Positions 1 through 13,174 of a stretch of DNA of 59,708 nucleotides are shown here, one piece after another. The notes beneath the pieces are model-generated. The model had not been told where the DNA came from and did no database searches. It saw only the letters and a list, made by a program, of their open reading frames with translations. Source of the stretch: Alcanivoracaceae bacterium (GTDB lineage: Bacteria; Pseudomonadota; Gammaproteobacteria; Pseudomonadales; Alcanivoracaceae). Both the position numbers and the translations under genes were made by a program. The stretch lies in the NCBI GenBank assembly GCA_002706085.1, contig PAJO01000023.1:33186-92893 (forward strand). The letters are read 5' to 3'. Each line of letters begins with the position of its first letter. The stretch's first letter is position 1.

Positions 1-1
1 T

Positions 2-862
2 GAATCTGCGATCAAGACGGTATTGATTACCGGGGCGTCGTCCGGCATCGGCTACGCCACCGCCAAACTGTTTCAGGCCAACGGCTGGAATGTGGCAGCT
101 ACCATGCGAGACCCGTCCCAGGCGGATGAGCTGGCGGCACTGCCGGGGGTGATGTGTATCCGTCTGGATGTCACTGACCGTGACAGCATTCACGCCGCTG
201 TAGCAGCCGTCATCCAGCGTTTCGGGGCGATTGACGTGCTGGTGAACAATGCCGGCTATGGGTTGATGGGCGCGTTTGAAACCCTGGATGAAGAACAGAT
301 TAAACGGCAGTTCGAGACCAATGTGTTCGGACTGATGGAGACCTGTCGGGCCGTGCTGCCCCACTTTCGCGAGCGGCAAAGCGGTGTACTCGTGAACGTG
401 GCCAGCATGGTCGGGCGGGTACCACTGCCGCTGTACAGTGTGTATAACGCCAGCAAGTGGGCGGTGGAAGGGTTCACCGAAGGGCTGGTGTACGAACTCT
501 GTCCGCTGGGCATTGGCATCAAGATCATTGAGCCGGGGGCGGTAAATACGGCCTTCTTCGGGCGTTCCGCCGACCGTGAAAATCGCACCGGGGTGTCCAC
601 CTACGAGACGTATTCCAAAGACCAGTTCGGGGTGATGGACAAGACCGGGCCAGGGGGCTCGACGCCTGAAGAGGCTGCGGACGTCATCTACAAGGCCTCC
701 ACCGATGGCAGCCAGCGCCTGCGCTACAGTGTCGGCACCGATGCCTGCATGCTGTTGCTGGCCCGCCGGTTGCTGCCAGAGACCCTGTTCCGTGCCATGA
801 TTCGCATGAGTCTTACCGAAAAAGCGTTCAACAGCGTGGGGCGCTTGTTGTACAAGCCCTGA
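2..862 (+). CDS. SDR-family NAD(P)-dependent oxidoreductase, 5' end missing
   Basis: Short-chain dehydrogenase/reductase. The Rossmann motif TGASSGIG, the NNAG motif about 70 residues later and the catalytic Ser...YNASK (YxxxK) set are all present, so the enzyme should be active with NAD(P)(H). The substrate cannot be told; the overall build resembles classical SDRs that act on hydroxy or keto lipids or small alcohols. A TTG at 23 would remove the first beta strand (KTVLITGAS). The reading frame stays open to base 2, so the true start most likely lies before the window and this is a 5'-partial gene. It ends ten bases before a perfect inverted repeat that may act as its transcription end or processing hairpin. 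Family assignment is secure; substrate is unknown. Confidence 0.9.
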   Translation, partial: ESAIKTVLITGASSGIGYATAKLFQANGWNVAATMRDPSQADELAALPGVMCIRLDVTDRDSIHAAVAAVIQRFGAIDVLVNNAGYGLMGAFETLDEEQIKRQFETNVFGLMETCRAVLPHFRERQSGVLVNVASMVGRVPLPLYSVYNASKWAVEGFTEGLVYELCPLGIGIKIIEPGAVNTAFFGRSADRENRTGVSTYETYSKDQFGVMDKTGPGGSTPEEAADVIYKASTDGSQRLRYSVGTDACMLLLARRLLPETLFRAMIRMSLTEKAFNSVGRLLYKP

Positions 863-871
863 GCATTACAG

Positions 872-1099
872 AAAAAGGGGCTTCGCGGATTTGAGGGAGA
901 ACAGGTTGGCCAGACGTCTGAAGCCGGAGGTCTGACGCGAAAGGCAGAAAACCCGTCGTTCCAAGATCGCGGACCCTGCTGCTTACGCTATTGAGCTGCT
1001 ACAACGCCACACCTGCATTGCAATGTCGGTATTCCCTACCCTGGCGGGTTGTCAGATCAGACCATGCAAGCTTACCCCCAATCCGCGAAGCCCCTTTTT
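872..1099. repeat. 228-bp element bounded by a perfect 20-bp inverted repeat
   Basis: Bases 872-891 (AAAAAGGGGCTTCGCGGATT) and 1080-1099 are exact reverse complements. The 188 bases between them hold no convincing ORF. They include a smaller dyad near 913-935 (AGACGTCTGAAG...GGTCTGAC). The layout fits a MITE-like insertion or a long-hairpin non-coding RNA just after the SDR gene. No target-site duplication is obvious, so the nature is open. Confidence 0.6.
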
Positions 1100-1129
1100 A
1101 AAAGGCCCGGATGACGGCTTCCGGCCCAT

Positions 1130-1160
1130 GCTCCCCTGTGGGAGCGTGCTTGCACGCGAA
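1130..1160. repeat. REP-like tandem hairpins
   Basis: Two adjacent small palindromes occur here: CTCCC-CTGT-GGGAG (1131-1144), then GCGTGC-TT-GCACGC (1144-1157). The core 'gtgggagcg' is shared with repeats near 34.87 kb and 47.2-47.5 kb, so this is a dispersed REP-like unit of the kind common in pseudomonads and relatives. Confidence 0.5.
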
Positions 1161-1274
1161 ATGCCTTGTCTGAGCCGAGAGTGACTTCGTTTGCAAGCAA
1201 ACTCCCACATCAAAACCAAAACCCCTTTCAGCCAATTCTGGACCTGCCAGCTTTCCTGGAAATCCGCGATGAAC

Positions 1275-1304
1275 CAAAAAAAATGGCCGTCGGGGGGGAC
1301 GGCC
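1275..1304 (-). terminator. Rho-independent terminator (minus strand)
   Basis: A perfect 7-bp stem, GGCCGTC (1285-1291) with GACGGCC (1298-1304), has a run of A on its left side. Read on the minus strand this is a hairpin followed by a T tract. It lies about 180 bases past the stop of the acetyltransferase gene, so it ends either that operon or a separate RNA made from the stretch between. Confidence 0.65.
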
Positions 1305-1475
1305 TTAAGGGGGGAAGTGTGGGGTCAATCCGTGACCCCGGGTGTTCAGAATGAGCGCAAATGGTGTTGGGTAGGCCGCGCATTCTGCGCTGCCGATGAG
1401 AACATTCTAGTGGCACGGGGAGGCCGAACCCACGGCATCGGCTTGGCGGGTTTGATCAGTTTTTTTGATGGGTAA
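1305..1475 (-). ncRNA. Candidate structured non-coding RNA or long structured 3' UTR
   Basis: No credible ORF is seen, but the stretch is rich in stems: GGGGTCA-ATCCG-TGACCCC (1321-1339), GCGCA-TTC-TGCGC (near 1379-1391), and a longer-range pair CATCGGC/GCCGATG enclosing about 40 bases. A minus-strand terminator follows at 1285. Together these suggest a minus-strand RNA of roughly 170-200 nt, or the structured 3' UTR of the operon upstream. I could not match it to 6S, SRP, tmRNA or RNase P RNA by eye. The strand is inferred from the terminator only. Confidence 0.3.
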
Positions 1476-1487
1476 ATGGGGTATTTA

Positions 1488-2108
1488 CTAAAACGTACCC
1501 AATGATTTGCGCATAAAGTGACGCTGCAAGCTGACGCCACTCCGTTCTGCCTGTTCCTCTCCTTCACTGTCGAAACCCATGAAGCGAAAGAACTCCAGGG
1601 CGGTCAGGCTGGCGTGGGTGGTCAGGCTGGGGATGCCTTCGACCCGGGCGCTGTCTTCCAGATGCTGGTAGAGCAGGGTAGCAATGCCCACCCGGGCGGA
1701 ATCCGGGTGCACGTAAACCATATTGATGTTGTCGGCAATGCGCTGGGCAAAACCCACCAGTTCATCATCCCACTGCGCCACCACGGTTTCCCCTTCACTC
1801 AGCAATGAGATCAGGCTGTCGTAGTTCTGGCCACGACTCCAGGCATCACGTTGCTGCTGATCGTATTCGCCAGCACTGCCCACTTGTATGGCATCGCGGA
1901 AGACGCCGAGCAGACGGTTCAGGTCGGCCACTTCCAGCGGCCGGATCTGGAACGGCAGAAACGGGGCCATCGGGTCGGCAGGCGGCGGGGCTGGCATCTC
2001 AGATTGCGGCGTTTCCACTGACGGTGCATCGTCTTCGGGGCGGGGTGCCTGCTGAGGCGTCGCGTCTTTCGCCGGGCCCTGAAACAGGCGGCGTAACCAT
2101 TGCAGCAT
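1488..2108 (-). CDS. GNAT-family N-acetyltransferase
   Basis: A 206-residue protein. Residues 1-13 are basic and amphipathic (MLQWLRRLF), residues about 14-50 form a Pro/Ala/Glu-rich linker, and residues about 53-200 form a GNAT fold. The acetyl-CoA loop is seen as VHPDSARVGIATLLYQHLE, followed by the C-terminal FFRFMGF strand typical of ribosomal-protein or small-amine acetyltransferases. The acceptor substrate cannot be told. Its start overlaps the stop of the upstream coiled-coil gene as TGATG, so translation is probably coupled and the two form an operon. The proline-rich N-terminal linker is unusual for a simple GNAT and could tether the enzyme to a partner or the membrane face. Confidence 0.85.
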   Translation of the reverse strand: MLQWLRRLFQGPAKDATPQQAPRPEDDAPSVETPQSEMPAPPPADPMAPFLPFQIRPLEVADLNRLLGVFRDAIQVGSAGEYDQQQRDAWSRGQNYDSLISLLSEGETVVAQWDDELVGFAQRIADNINMVYVHPDSARVGIATLLYQHLEDSARVEGIPSLTTHASLTALEFFRFMGFDSEGEEQAERSGVSLQRHFMRKSLGTF

Positions 2109-2383
2109 CAGGGTGGTGTCCTGTGTTGTTGTGATTCTTGTGAGGGCTGCTTCATGGCATCGATCTGGGCTTTCAGTGCTTCCAGGTAGGCGTCCTGCTG
2201 CTCCAGCAGTTCCTGGGTGGTTTCCTTCTGTTGCAGAAGGTCCTGTTCCCGGGCTTCCAGCTCTTGTTGTTCGCGCAGGCGTGCATCGCGCTGCTCGGCG
2301 GTGAGCAGGTCGCTGTCGTCAAACGATTGCGCCGCCGCTGGCAGTGCCAGGGCGCAACAAAGAATCAGCAGTTCAGTACGCAC
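2108..2383 (-). CDS. Small secreted coiled-coil protein
   Basis: A 91-residue protein. The N-terminus is a classic signal peptide (MRTELLILCCALALPAAAQS, cleavage probably after AAA or AQS), so the mature protein should be periplasmic. The remainder is almost all Glu/Gln/Leu/Arg heptads (EQRDARLREQQELEAREQDLL), predicting one continuous coiled coil of about 50 residues and a Gln/Ser/Pro tail. I recognise no family. Its stop overlaps the start of the acetyltransferase by TGATG, so the two are co-transcribed, though one is exported and the other is presumably cytoplasmic. Function is unknown; a periplasmic scaffold or spacer is only a guess. Confidence 0.7.
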   Translation of the reverse strand: MRTELLILCCALALPAAAQSFDDSDLLTAEQRDARLREQQELEAREQDLLQQKETTQELLEQQDAYLEALKAQIDAMKQPSQESQQHRTPP

Positions 2384-2461
2384 GGAGTTCCCCCAAACTC
2401 ATCGTGAAGCACAACGAGCATAGCAAAAACCGACCGGGGAAGGGAAAGCCCGGTGGTGATT

Positions 2462-2515
2462 GCGGGAGCGGGGCTGCCCCCGGTGGCTAACCATCGGGGT
2501 GGAGCTGCCGCTCCC
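2462..2515. repeat. REP-like palindrome downstream of acnA
   Basis: GGGAGCGG near 2464-2471 pairs with CCGCTCCC (2508-2515) around an inner imperfect GCCCCCGGTGG...CCATCGGGGTGG. It sits 36 bases past the acnA stop on that gene's strand and has no T tract. It is better read as a REP-like or mRNA-stabilising element than as a rho-independent terminator. Confidence 0.45.
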
Positions 2516-2551
2516 ATCGCCAAGTGACCACTGCCACAGTAGAGGGTCGGG

Positions 2552-5302
<2,751 letters not shown>

Positions 5303-5585
5303 TGCACACCTCCTGGGTCGAGAATGGGCTCGCCGCCGTGGTGTCACGGCGTAAAGCGGGACCGCAGGGCCCATAACACAATGACACCAGGACCCTGCGT
5401 TATGAATACCCTCATACTACGCGCTTATGGCGTCCACATGAAATGTGTGGCGAATGGGGTTTTTCAATCTTTGTCATAGGCCATGGGCACCGCCTGTCCA
5501 CTGTGACGCACGTTGGTCTTCAAGGTCAATGAGAGTCATCGGCGCCCTGCGTATGATCGCGGCACTTTTGTCGAGGATCCTGTTT

Positions 5586-6206
5586 ATGGCCACCAGCGAT
5601 TATCCGCGTCGCGGTAATGCATTTTCCCGGGCGTGCGCGCGCGGTTTCCTAAAGCTGATTGGCTGGAAGGTGGTCAGTCCGTTACCGGCCTTGCCCAAGG
5701 CGGTGATTATTGGCGGGCCGCACACGTCCAACTGGGATGGCATTGTGACCCTGGCCGCCATGATGCAACTGGGCCTGGATGCGCATGTGATGATCAAGGA
5801 CAGTGCCTTCAAGGGACCGCTGGGTTCCTTGTTACGCTGGATGGGAGCCCTGCCCATTGATCGCAACAAGGCCGGGGGCGTGGTCGAGCAGACTGTCGCC
5901 CAGTTCAACGGCGCCGAGCAGCTGTTCATGATTGTGGCCCCGGAAGGCACGCGCGGTGGTGCAACACAATGGAAAACCGGGTTTCATCGTATCGCTCATC
6001 AGGCGGGTGTACCCATTATCGTTGCGACGGCCGATTACCGAAAAAAGGAAATTGATTTTCCGTTGGTGGTGGAGCCCGGTGATGATCTGGATGCAGATCT
6101 GGCAACGATCTTTTCTACCTACGCCTCTGTGCATCCCCGGCACCCGGGCAAACTCTCAGCACCGTTGAAAGCGTTGCGAGCAAAGGACCAGACCAAACAG
6201 GGTTGA
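5586..6206 (+). CDS. 1-acyl-glycerol-3-phosphate-acyltransferase-like protein
   Basis: Lysophospholipid acyltransferase (PlsC) superfamily, 206 residues from the ATG at 5586, preceded by GAGGA eight bases upstream. The frame opens earlier (5445), but the extra residues do not look like family sequence. The HX4D catalytic motif (His 46...Asp 51 in GPHTSNWDG) and the acceptor-phosphate motif EGTR (120-123) are clear, and an N-terminal amphipathic segment could dock on the inner membrane. The small size and the 'GPHTSNWD' form match a subgroup often annotated simply as 'acyltransferase' or 'glycerol acyltransferase'. It may serve membrane-lipid remodelling or storage-lipid synthesis. A hairpin (GGGGC-GTA-GCCCC) follows the stop within 30 bases. 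Confidence 0.85.
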   Translation: MATSDYPRRGNAFSRACARGFLKLIGWKVVSPLPALPKAVIIGGPHTSNWDGIVTLAAMMQLGLDAHVMIKDSAFKGPLGSLLRWMGALPIDRNKAGGVVEQTVAQFNGAEQLFMIVAPEGTRGGATQWKTGFHRIAHQAGVPIIVATADYRKKEIDFPLVVEPGDDLDADLATIFSTYASVHPRHPGKLSAPLKALRAKDQTKQG

Positions 6207-6377
6207 TCAGGATTAGGGGGCGTAGCCCCTTCGATCAGAAAAACACTTTGCCTGTCTTACTGCCTCCTTATCGTCAGGGCTGTTTGTCCCGGTAACGCAC
6301 ACTGTCCTCAAGTAAGTGTGTCGTATTCGAAGGTCCTGTCCGTCTCATTGAATGACATCAACGAGAAGGGAAAGGGC

Positions 6378-6962
6378 ATGCAAGCGGTCGCATCATCTCA
6401 ATATCATCACCATCCTTCTGTCAGCCAGCACTCCGGCATGCTGGAGGCACTACTCGATAGTTTTTCCGGGGCGGTTATCGTGTGTGAGCCTGGTGGGCGG
6501 GTGGAGTACGCCAACCAGGCCGCGGAGCAGCAGCTGTGCCTGGATTTGCAAGGACATCGTTTGGGGCTGGCGGGTACAGGAAATGGCCTGCGGTTCAAGC
6601 GAGCTGTCAGAGCGCTGAGAGATGCCCCGGATCAGCCGCAGGGGCTGGAGTTACAAATTGGCGGGCGGCCCTGCATTTTTCAGGTGAGTTTTCTGGACGG
6701 CAAGCAACGTTGGTTGCGGCTGGTGTCCTGCAGCGCTTTGGTTGCCGGCACTGATCCGCTTGCCCTGGCCGCTCAACAATACCGTTTTACCCCGGCAGAA
6801 ACCGATGTCGCGAGTTATTTGCTGCAAGGAAAAAGCGCCAATGACATTGCTGCGATTCGCCGCAGTTCCCGTGAAACCGTCAGGAGCCAGATCAAGTCGC
6901 TGTTGCAGAAGACAGGAACCCGTCGCCAAGCCGCATTGATTACCTTGCTGGGCGGGTACTGA
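6378..6962 (+). CDS. LuxR-type HTH transcriptional regulator with PAS-like sensor region
   Basis: About 194 residues from the ATG at 6378, chosen because GAAGGGAAAGGGC precedes it; a GTG at 6318 in frame would add 20 residues. Residues about 20-110 resemble a small PAS fold (LLDSFSGAVIVCEPGGRVEYANQAAE). The C-terminal 65 residues form a LuxR/FixJ helix-turn-helix (FTPAETDVASYLLQGKSANDIA..SRETVRSQIKSLLQKTGTRRQ). There is no receiver domain and no autoinducer-binding domain. It probably regulates in response to an intracellular ligand or redox signal. It faces the beta-helix/cytochrome gene convergently, so it is not an obvious local regulator. Confidence 0.85.
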   Translation: MQAVASSQYHHHPSVSQHSGMLEALLDSFSGAVIVCEPGGRVEYANQAAEQQLCLDLQGHRLGLAGTGNGLRFKRAVRALRDAPDQPQGLELQIGGRPCIFQVSFLDGKQRWLRLVSCSALVAGTDPLALAAQQYRFTPAETDVASYLLQGKSANDIAAIRRSSRETVRSQIKSLLQKTGTRRQAALITLLGGY

Positions 6963-7014
6963 AAAACCTCCCCGCAAGCGGGGAGGGAAGGTTGCCTCCC
7001 GCGAACGGGAGGCG
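6962..7014 (-). terminator. Convergent terminator hairpins
   Basis: CCTCCCC-GCAA-GGGGAGG-type stem (6967-6986) with AAAAA on its left gives a hairpin plus T tract on the minus strand, ending the lipoprotein operon. A second stem, GCCTCCCG-CGAA-CGGGAGGC (6995-7014), lies between it and the stop codon at 7037. The two probably also block transcription coming from the LuxR gene. Confidence 0.7.
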
Positions 7015-7036
7015 GAGGGGGACGGGTAACGGACGT

Positions 7037-10078
<3,042 letters not shown>

Positions 10079-10115
10079 GATGGATTCCCCTCATTATGAA
10101 ATCAGCAGGTGTCCG

Positions 10116-12614
10116 TTAGCGAACGGCCTGCTCCAGTCGTTCCCACATCCGTATGTAGGCTTCCGCCGAGGTGAATAACTGGTTCACAGCATCGTCCACC
10201 TGCTCCTGAGACCGGTCGCTGTTGGCCACCATGTCGGCAATCTGGTCCGGGTATAGCCCGTAGTGCGCCACGCCCCGGCCTTCGTACAGGCTGAAGGCGT
10301 GGTCACCGGTGAGTTGTTTGTCGAACACCACGCGGCCGTCCACGGAGGTGAACGGGTAAAGCGTATTTTCCTGATCGGGCGTGCCGGGGTTACCGGCCAA
10401 ATTGGCAATGCCGTTGACGTCTGACGCAAAGGCGGCACCGCCAAAGGGGCCGACCTTGTAACTGGCCGGGCGGGGGCGGTTGCCATCGCGGGTGAGCTGG
10501 TCCACCCAATCGCCGCGGACGCTGCCGAAGGAGGCGGTAACCCCTCCCTGGTTGGCAACACGATCGCGCAACGCTTCGGTGCCACCCCAGCCGCCATGAC
10601 TGTTGATGACCGGATAACCGCGCGGTGCTGTGAGATCAAGGATTTCGGTGGCGGCCTTGCGACTGATGTGATCGGTTTCAATCATCATCCCGCGCTGGGT
10701 CAGCTCCTCAATCAGGAAGAAGCCCAGGTCGGTGAGGCCGCGGGTGTTGCACAGGTGGTCGGTGCCACGACGCGGGTCGTATTCCGCCAGCCCTTCAGGG
10801 GTGGCGGGGAAACGGTCGCCGATATAGTCAATCTGGAACAGCAGCTGGTCGAGGATGCCCAGTGGCTGCAGGGCATCGGCCAGCGGGTTTTCGTTATCAC
10901 TGTGGTGGTGATCCGGGCAGTCTTCGAACTCAATGGTATGGCCGGTTTCCAGCAGGTTGCCGCCGTAGAGAATGGCGCCGATACCAATGCCGCTGGACAG
11001 GTCTGGCAGGTGGCCGCCGAAGGCGTTATCAAACTTGTGCACCGGGAACAGGCTGCGCACATCCATGGCATAGAGTCGATCCAGCCGAGTCACGATCTCG
11101 TCCCGGGAGCACTCCGCGACCCCCAGAAACTCTCCACAGTTAAGTGCCTTGGAGGCCTCGACCCCGAGGATGACGGCCATCTTGCCGTCTTCAATGACCT
11201 CGCGGGCCTGGCTGGGGCTGGTGACAATACGGAACCAGCCTTCACCGGGGCCGCCGTTCTGGGCATCAATATAGTCCTGCATGTCATGCATCAGCGTGGC
11301 CTGCATTTCGATGGCCGCCATGGTGTCGCAGTCATTCTGCTTTTGCGGGTTGAGCTGACAGAGAATCTCGTTGTGCACCAGGTGATTGACCAGCACTTTC
11401 AAGCCCGACAGGTGGGCACGTTCAATCCACTTGTAGTAGCTCTGGTGGTGCTGCAGGGAGTTGCTTCTTGGCCAGTAGGGAAAATCCGGCCAGCCACGGG
11501 TTTCGTGGGGGCCGGGGGTGCTGGTCACTTGCTCCAGTACCCCGGTGAGGCCCTGGGGACCATGGTTCTCGGCGCAATCATGCAGCGCGTGATCCACCCC
11601 GAACTTGTGGAAAGGGTCCCCGTAATTGATACGGCCACCGATAAATTCATAGGCAGAGATATGGCTGTGGGCGTCCACGTAGCCAAACAGGTCGTCGTCA
11701 TCAATGCCCTCGGCCTGCTGGAAACGCGCAACGTCTTTCAGGTAAATAGCGGGCCCTGCGGCATCCACACTGGCGCTGAGGCTGGCTTCGGGGTAGCTGG
11801 CGCAGCCGTCAGCGGCGTGCAGGGTAAAGCGGGTGTTTTCCGCTTCCAGGCCGGGGGAGGTCAGGGTAAGGCCGTCATCGGTGGCGGTCAGTAACAGACC
11901 GGTGACCTGGGACGCGAGGGTGAATTGCGCCTCGCCACCGGGATTCAGGTTCCACACGCTCAGATCGCTGGCCTGATTGACGATCCCTAGGCGGGGTTGA
12001 ACCGTGATATCCCCCAGTCCGCCGCCGATCCCGCCCAGGGTTTCCCCCAGTTCGCGCAACAGGCCGCCCAGGGGGGCGACCGGATCCAGTACCAGATTCA
12101 AGGTGTCGCCGAGACCGGAGACCAGGTAACTCAGTTCGCCGACGAAATTGCCGCTCTGATCAAGGAGCTCCCCGGCAGGGTCGCTGATGCCCAGCAGTTG
12201 TTTTTGTCCGCTGTCGCCGCTGTCTCGCTGATAGTCGGAGAGCAGCAGGTAGCTCCCCAGCGCGGTTGGTTTCATGTAGAACGCCGTCGCCTCGCTGGCG
12301 TCGCGTGTGGTCTGGTAGCGCTGAGCGTCGTTGTCTGCCTGCAGGAAGTTGCCCTGGCTTTGCAGCGTGTAACAACCGTTGGCGAAACCGTAGCGGTTCA
12401 GCGGGGTGGGCTCGACTGGGGCGGGATCGTCGTCTTCCTCTCCGTCGTCGGGTGTGTCGGAAGACGGGTCTCGAGGTTGTTCGCTGTTATTGCTGACGGC
12501 AGGTGTGTTGCTGCTGCCATCACCGCCGCAGCCGGCAAGCAGGCCGCTTGCGGTAGTGGCCAGAAGCAACAGATACAGGAATGACCTCGTGGAGGTCTGG
12601 CTGAGTTGTAGCAT
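10116..12614 (-). CDS. Lipoprotein with membrane-dipeptidase (M19)-like metallohydrolase domain
   Basis: An 832-residue protein from the ATG at 12614 (AAAGGGG upstream; the frame opens 13 codons earlier). Lipobox LLAGCGG (Cys 29) is followed by an acidic Pro/Asp/Glu linker. Residues about 75-300 hold a beta-rich N-terminal module. Residues about 310-810 form an amidohydrolase-type barrel resembling renal or membrane dipeptidase M19: DAHSH (His 316/318), GVEASKAL (bridging Glu candidate), ETDHIS (like M19 'DLSH'S') and INSHGG. M19 enzymes normally start with HxD, and this one has HxH, so it is a divergent group. It should be an envelope hydrolase. It is co-transcribed with the beta-helix/cytochrome lipoprotein; the shared lipobox-plus-acidic-linker design suggests a common location. 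Confidence 0.8.
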   Translation of the reverse strand: MLQLSQTSTRSFLYLLLLATTASGLLAGCGGDGSSNTPAVSNNSEQPRDPSSDTPDDGEEDDDPAPVEPTPLNRYGFANGCYTLQSQGNFLQADNDAQRYQTTRDASEATAFYMKPTALGSYLLLSDYQRDSGDSGQKQLLGISDPAGELLDQSGNFVGELSYLVSGLGDTLNLVLDPVAPLGGLLRELGETLGGIGGGLGDITVQPRLGIVNQASDLSVWNLNPGGEAQFTLASQVTGLLLTATDDGLTLTSPGLEAENTRFTLHAADGCASYPEASLSASVDAAGPAIYLKDVARFQQAEGIDDDDLFGYVDAHSHISAYEFIGGRINYGDPFHKFGVDHALHDCAENHGPQGLTGVLEQVTSTPGPHETRGWPDFPYWPRSNSLQHHQSYYKWIERAHLSGLKVLVNHLVHNEILCQLNPQKQNDCDTMAAIEMQATLMHDMQDYIDAQNGGPGEGWFRIVTSPSQAREVIEDGKMAVILGVEASKALNCGEFLGVAECSRDEIVTRLDRLYAMDVRSLFPVHKFDNAFGGHLPDLSSGIGIGAILYGGNLLETGHTIEFEDCPDHHHSDNENPLADALQPLGILDQLLFQIDYIGDRFPATPEGLAEYDPRRGTDHLCNTRGLTDLGFFLIEELTQRGMMIETDHISRKAATEILDLTAPRGYPVINSHGGWGGTEALRDRVANQGGVTASFGSVRGDWVDQLTRDGNRPRPASYKVGPFGGAAFASDVNGIANLAGNPGTPDQENTLYPFTSVDGRVVFDKQLTGDHAFSLYEGRGVAHYGLYPDQIADMVANSDRSQEQVDDAVNQLFTSAEAYIRMWERLEQAVR

Positions 12615-12817
12615 GGCTAACCCCTTTGGTGGGCCCGTCTGTGCGGACCGCATTCTTGTCTTATGAATTATTAGTACGTTTGTACAACTTTGGGGCGGCG
12701 TGGGGCTGTAGCGTTATTGTCAGTGTTGGTGAGTGTTTCTTTGCATCGGTAAGAGGGGTGCAACATAGATGAAGGGGAAGCGGACCGGGAGGAGAGGGAA
12801 CCGGGAGGTCGTAAACG

Positions 12818-12856
12818 TGGAGGGGACGCATCGCGATTGAGTGATCGTCCCCTCCA
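12818..12856. repeat. Strong hairpin (11-bp stem)
   Basis: TGGAGGGGACG (12818-12828) pairs perfectly with CGTCCCCTCCA (12846-12856) around a 17-base loop. It stands between the MITE-like element and the lipoprotein operon promoter region. With no clear T tract it could be a weak terminator for leftward read-through from the kinase gene, or a binding site. Confidence 0.45.
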
Positions 12857-12866
12857 TGTAAACAGT

Positions 12867-13138
12867 TTAAGGAGCCTCTGAATAACTCCTTGCATGCTCA
12901 GTCTTTCAGGCTGGCCCACAATCTAGGCGCACTTTTGAAGGCATGCTGGTTGCCTGTCGAGAAAGTGCAACAACGAGTGTGGGTTAGCCTGGGAGACCCG
13001 GAGGGCGCGGCCTGGAGCGCCCATCTGCTGCGCCTTGCCTCTCGGAAAGGGAACAACCCTGACCATCGAGACAAGACACAACAGCTGAACGCTCCAGGCC
13101 ACGCTGAGCACGCAAGGAGTTATTCAGAGGCTCCTTAA
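12867..13138. mobile_element. MITE-like element with perfect 27-bp terminal inverted repeats
   Basis: Bases 12867-12893 and 13112-13138 are exact reverse complements. Each begins or ends with TTAA, then GGAGCCTCTGAATAA. TTAA at both outer edges could be a 4-bp target duplication, leaving 23-bp ends. The similarity continues inward (TGCTCAG/CTGAGCA). The 218-bp core has no gene. The end sequence resembles those of IS5-superfamily elements, so this is probably a non-autonomous insertion mobilised in trans. A degenerate copy of its right end lies at 45617-45641. Confidence 0.7.
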
Positions 13139-13174
13139 TGAAGCGGTAAGCGCGGATAGCTCACCGCTGTGACG

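Noticed and set aside
872-1099. Phage or integrase attachment site
   Set aside because: No integrase, tRNA or phage gene is near. Inverted rather than direct repeats are present.
1191-1475. 94-codon plus-strand open frame in the gap after the SDR gene
   Set aside because: It has no ribosome site, an odd composition, and it overlaps a terminator and several stems. The region is more likely RNA or UTR.
10596-11894. 432-codon plus-strand open frame
   Set aside because: It is antisense to the M19-like lipoprotein with no recognisable features.
12890-13138. Small ORFs inside the MITE-like element
   Set aside because: They run through the terminal inverted repeats and encode nothing transposase-like, so the element is non-coding.
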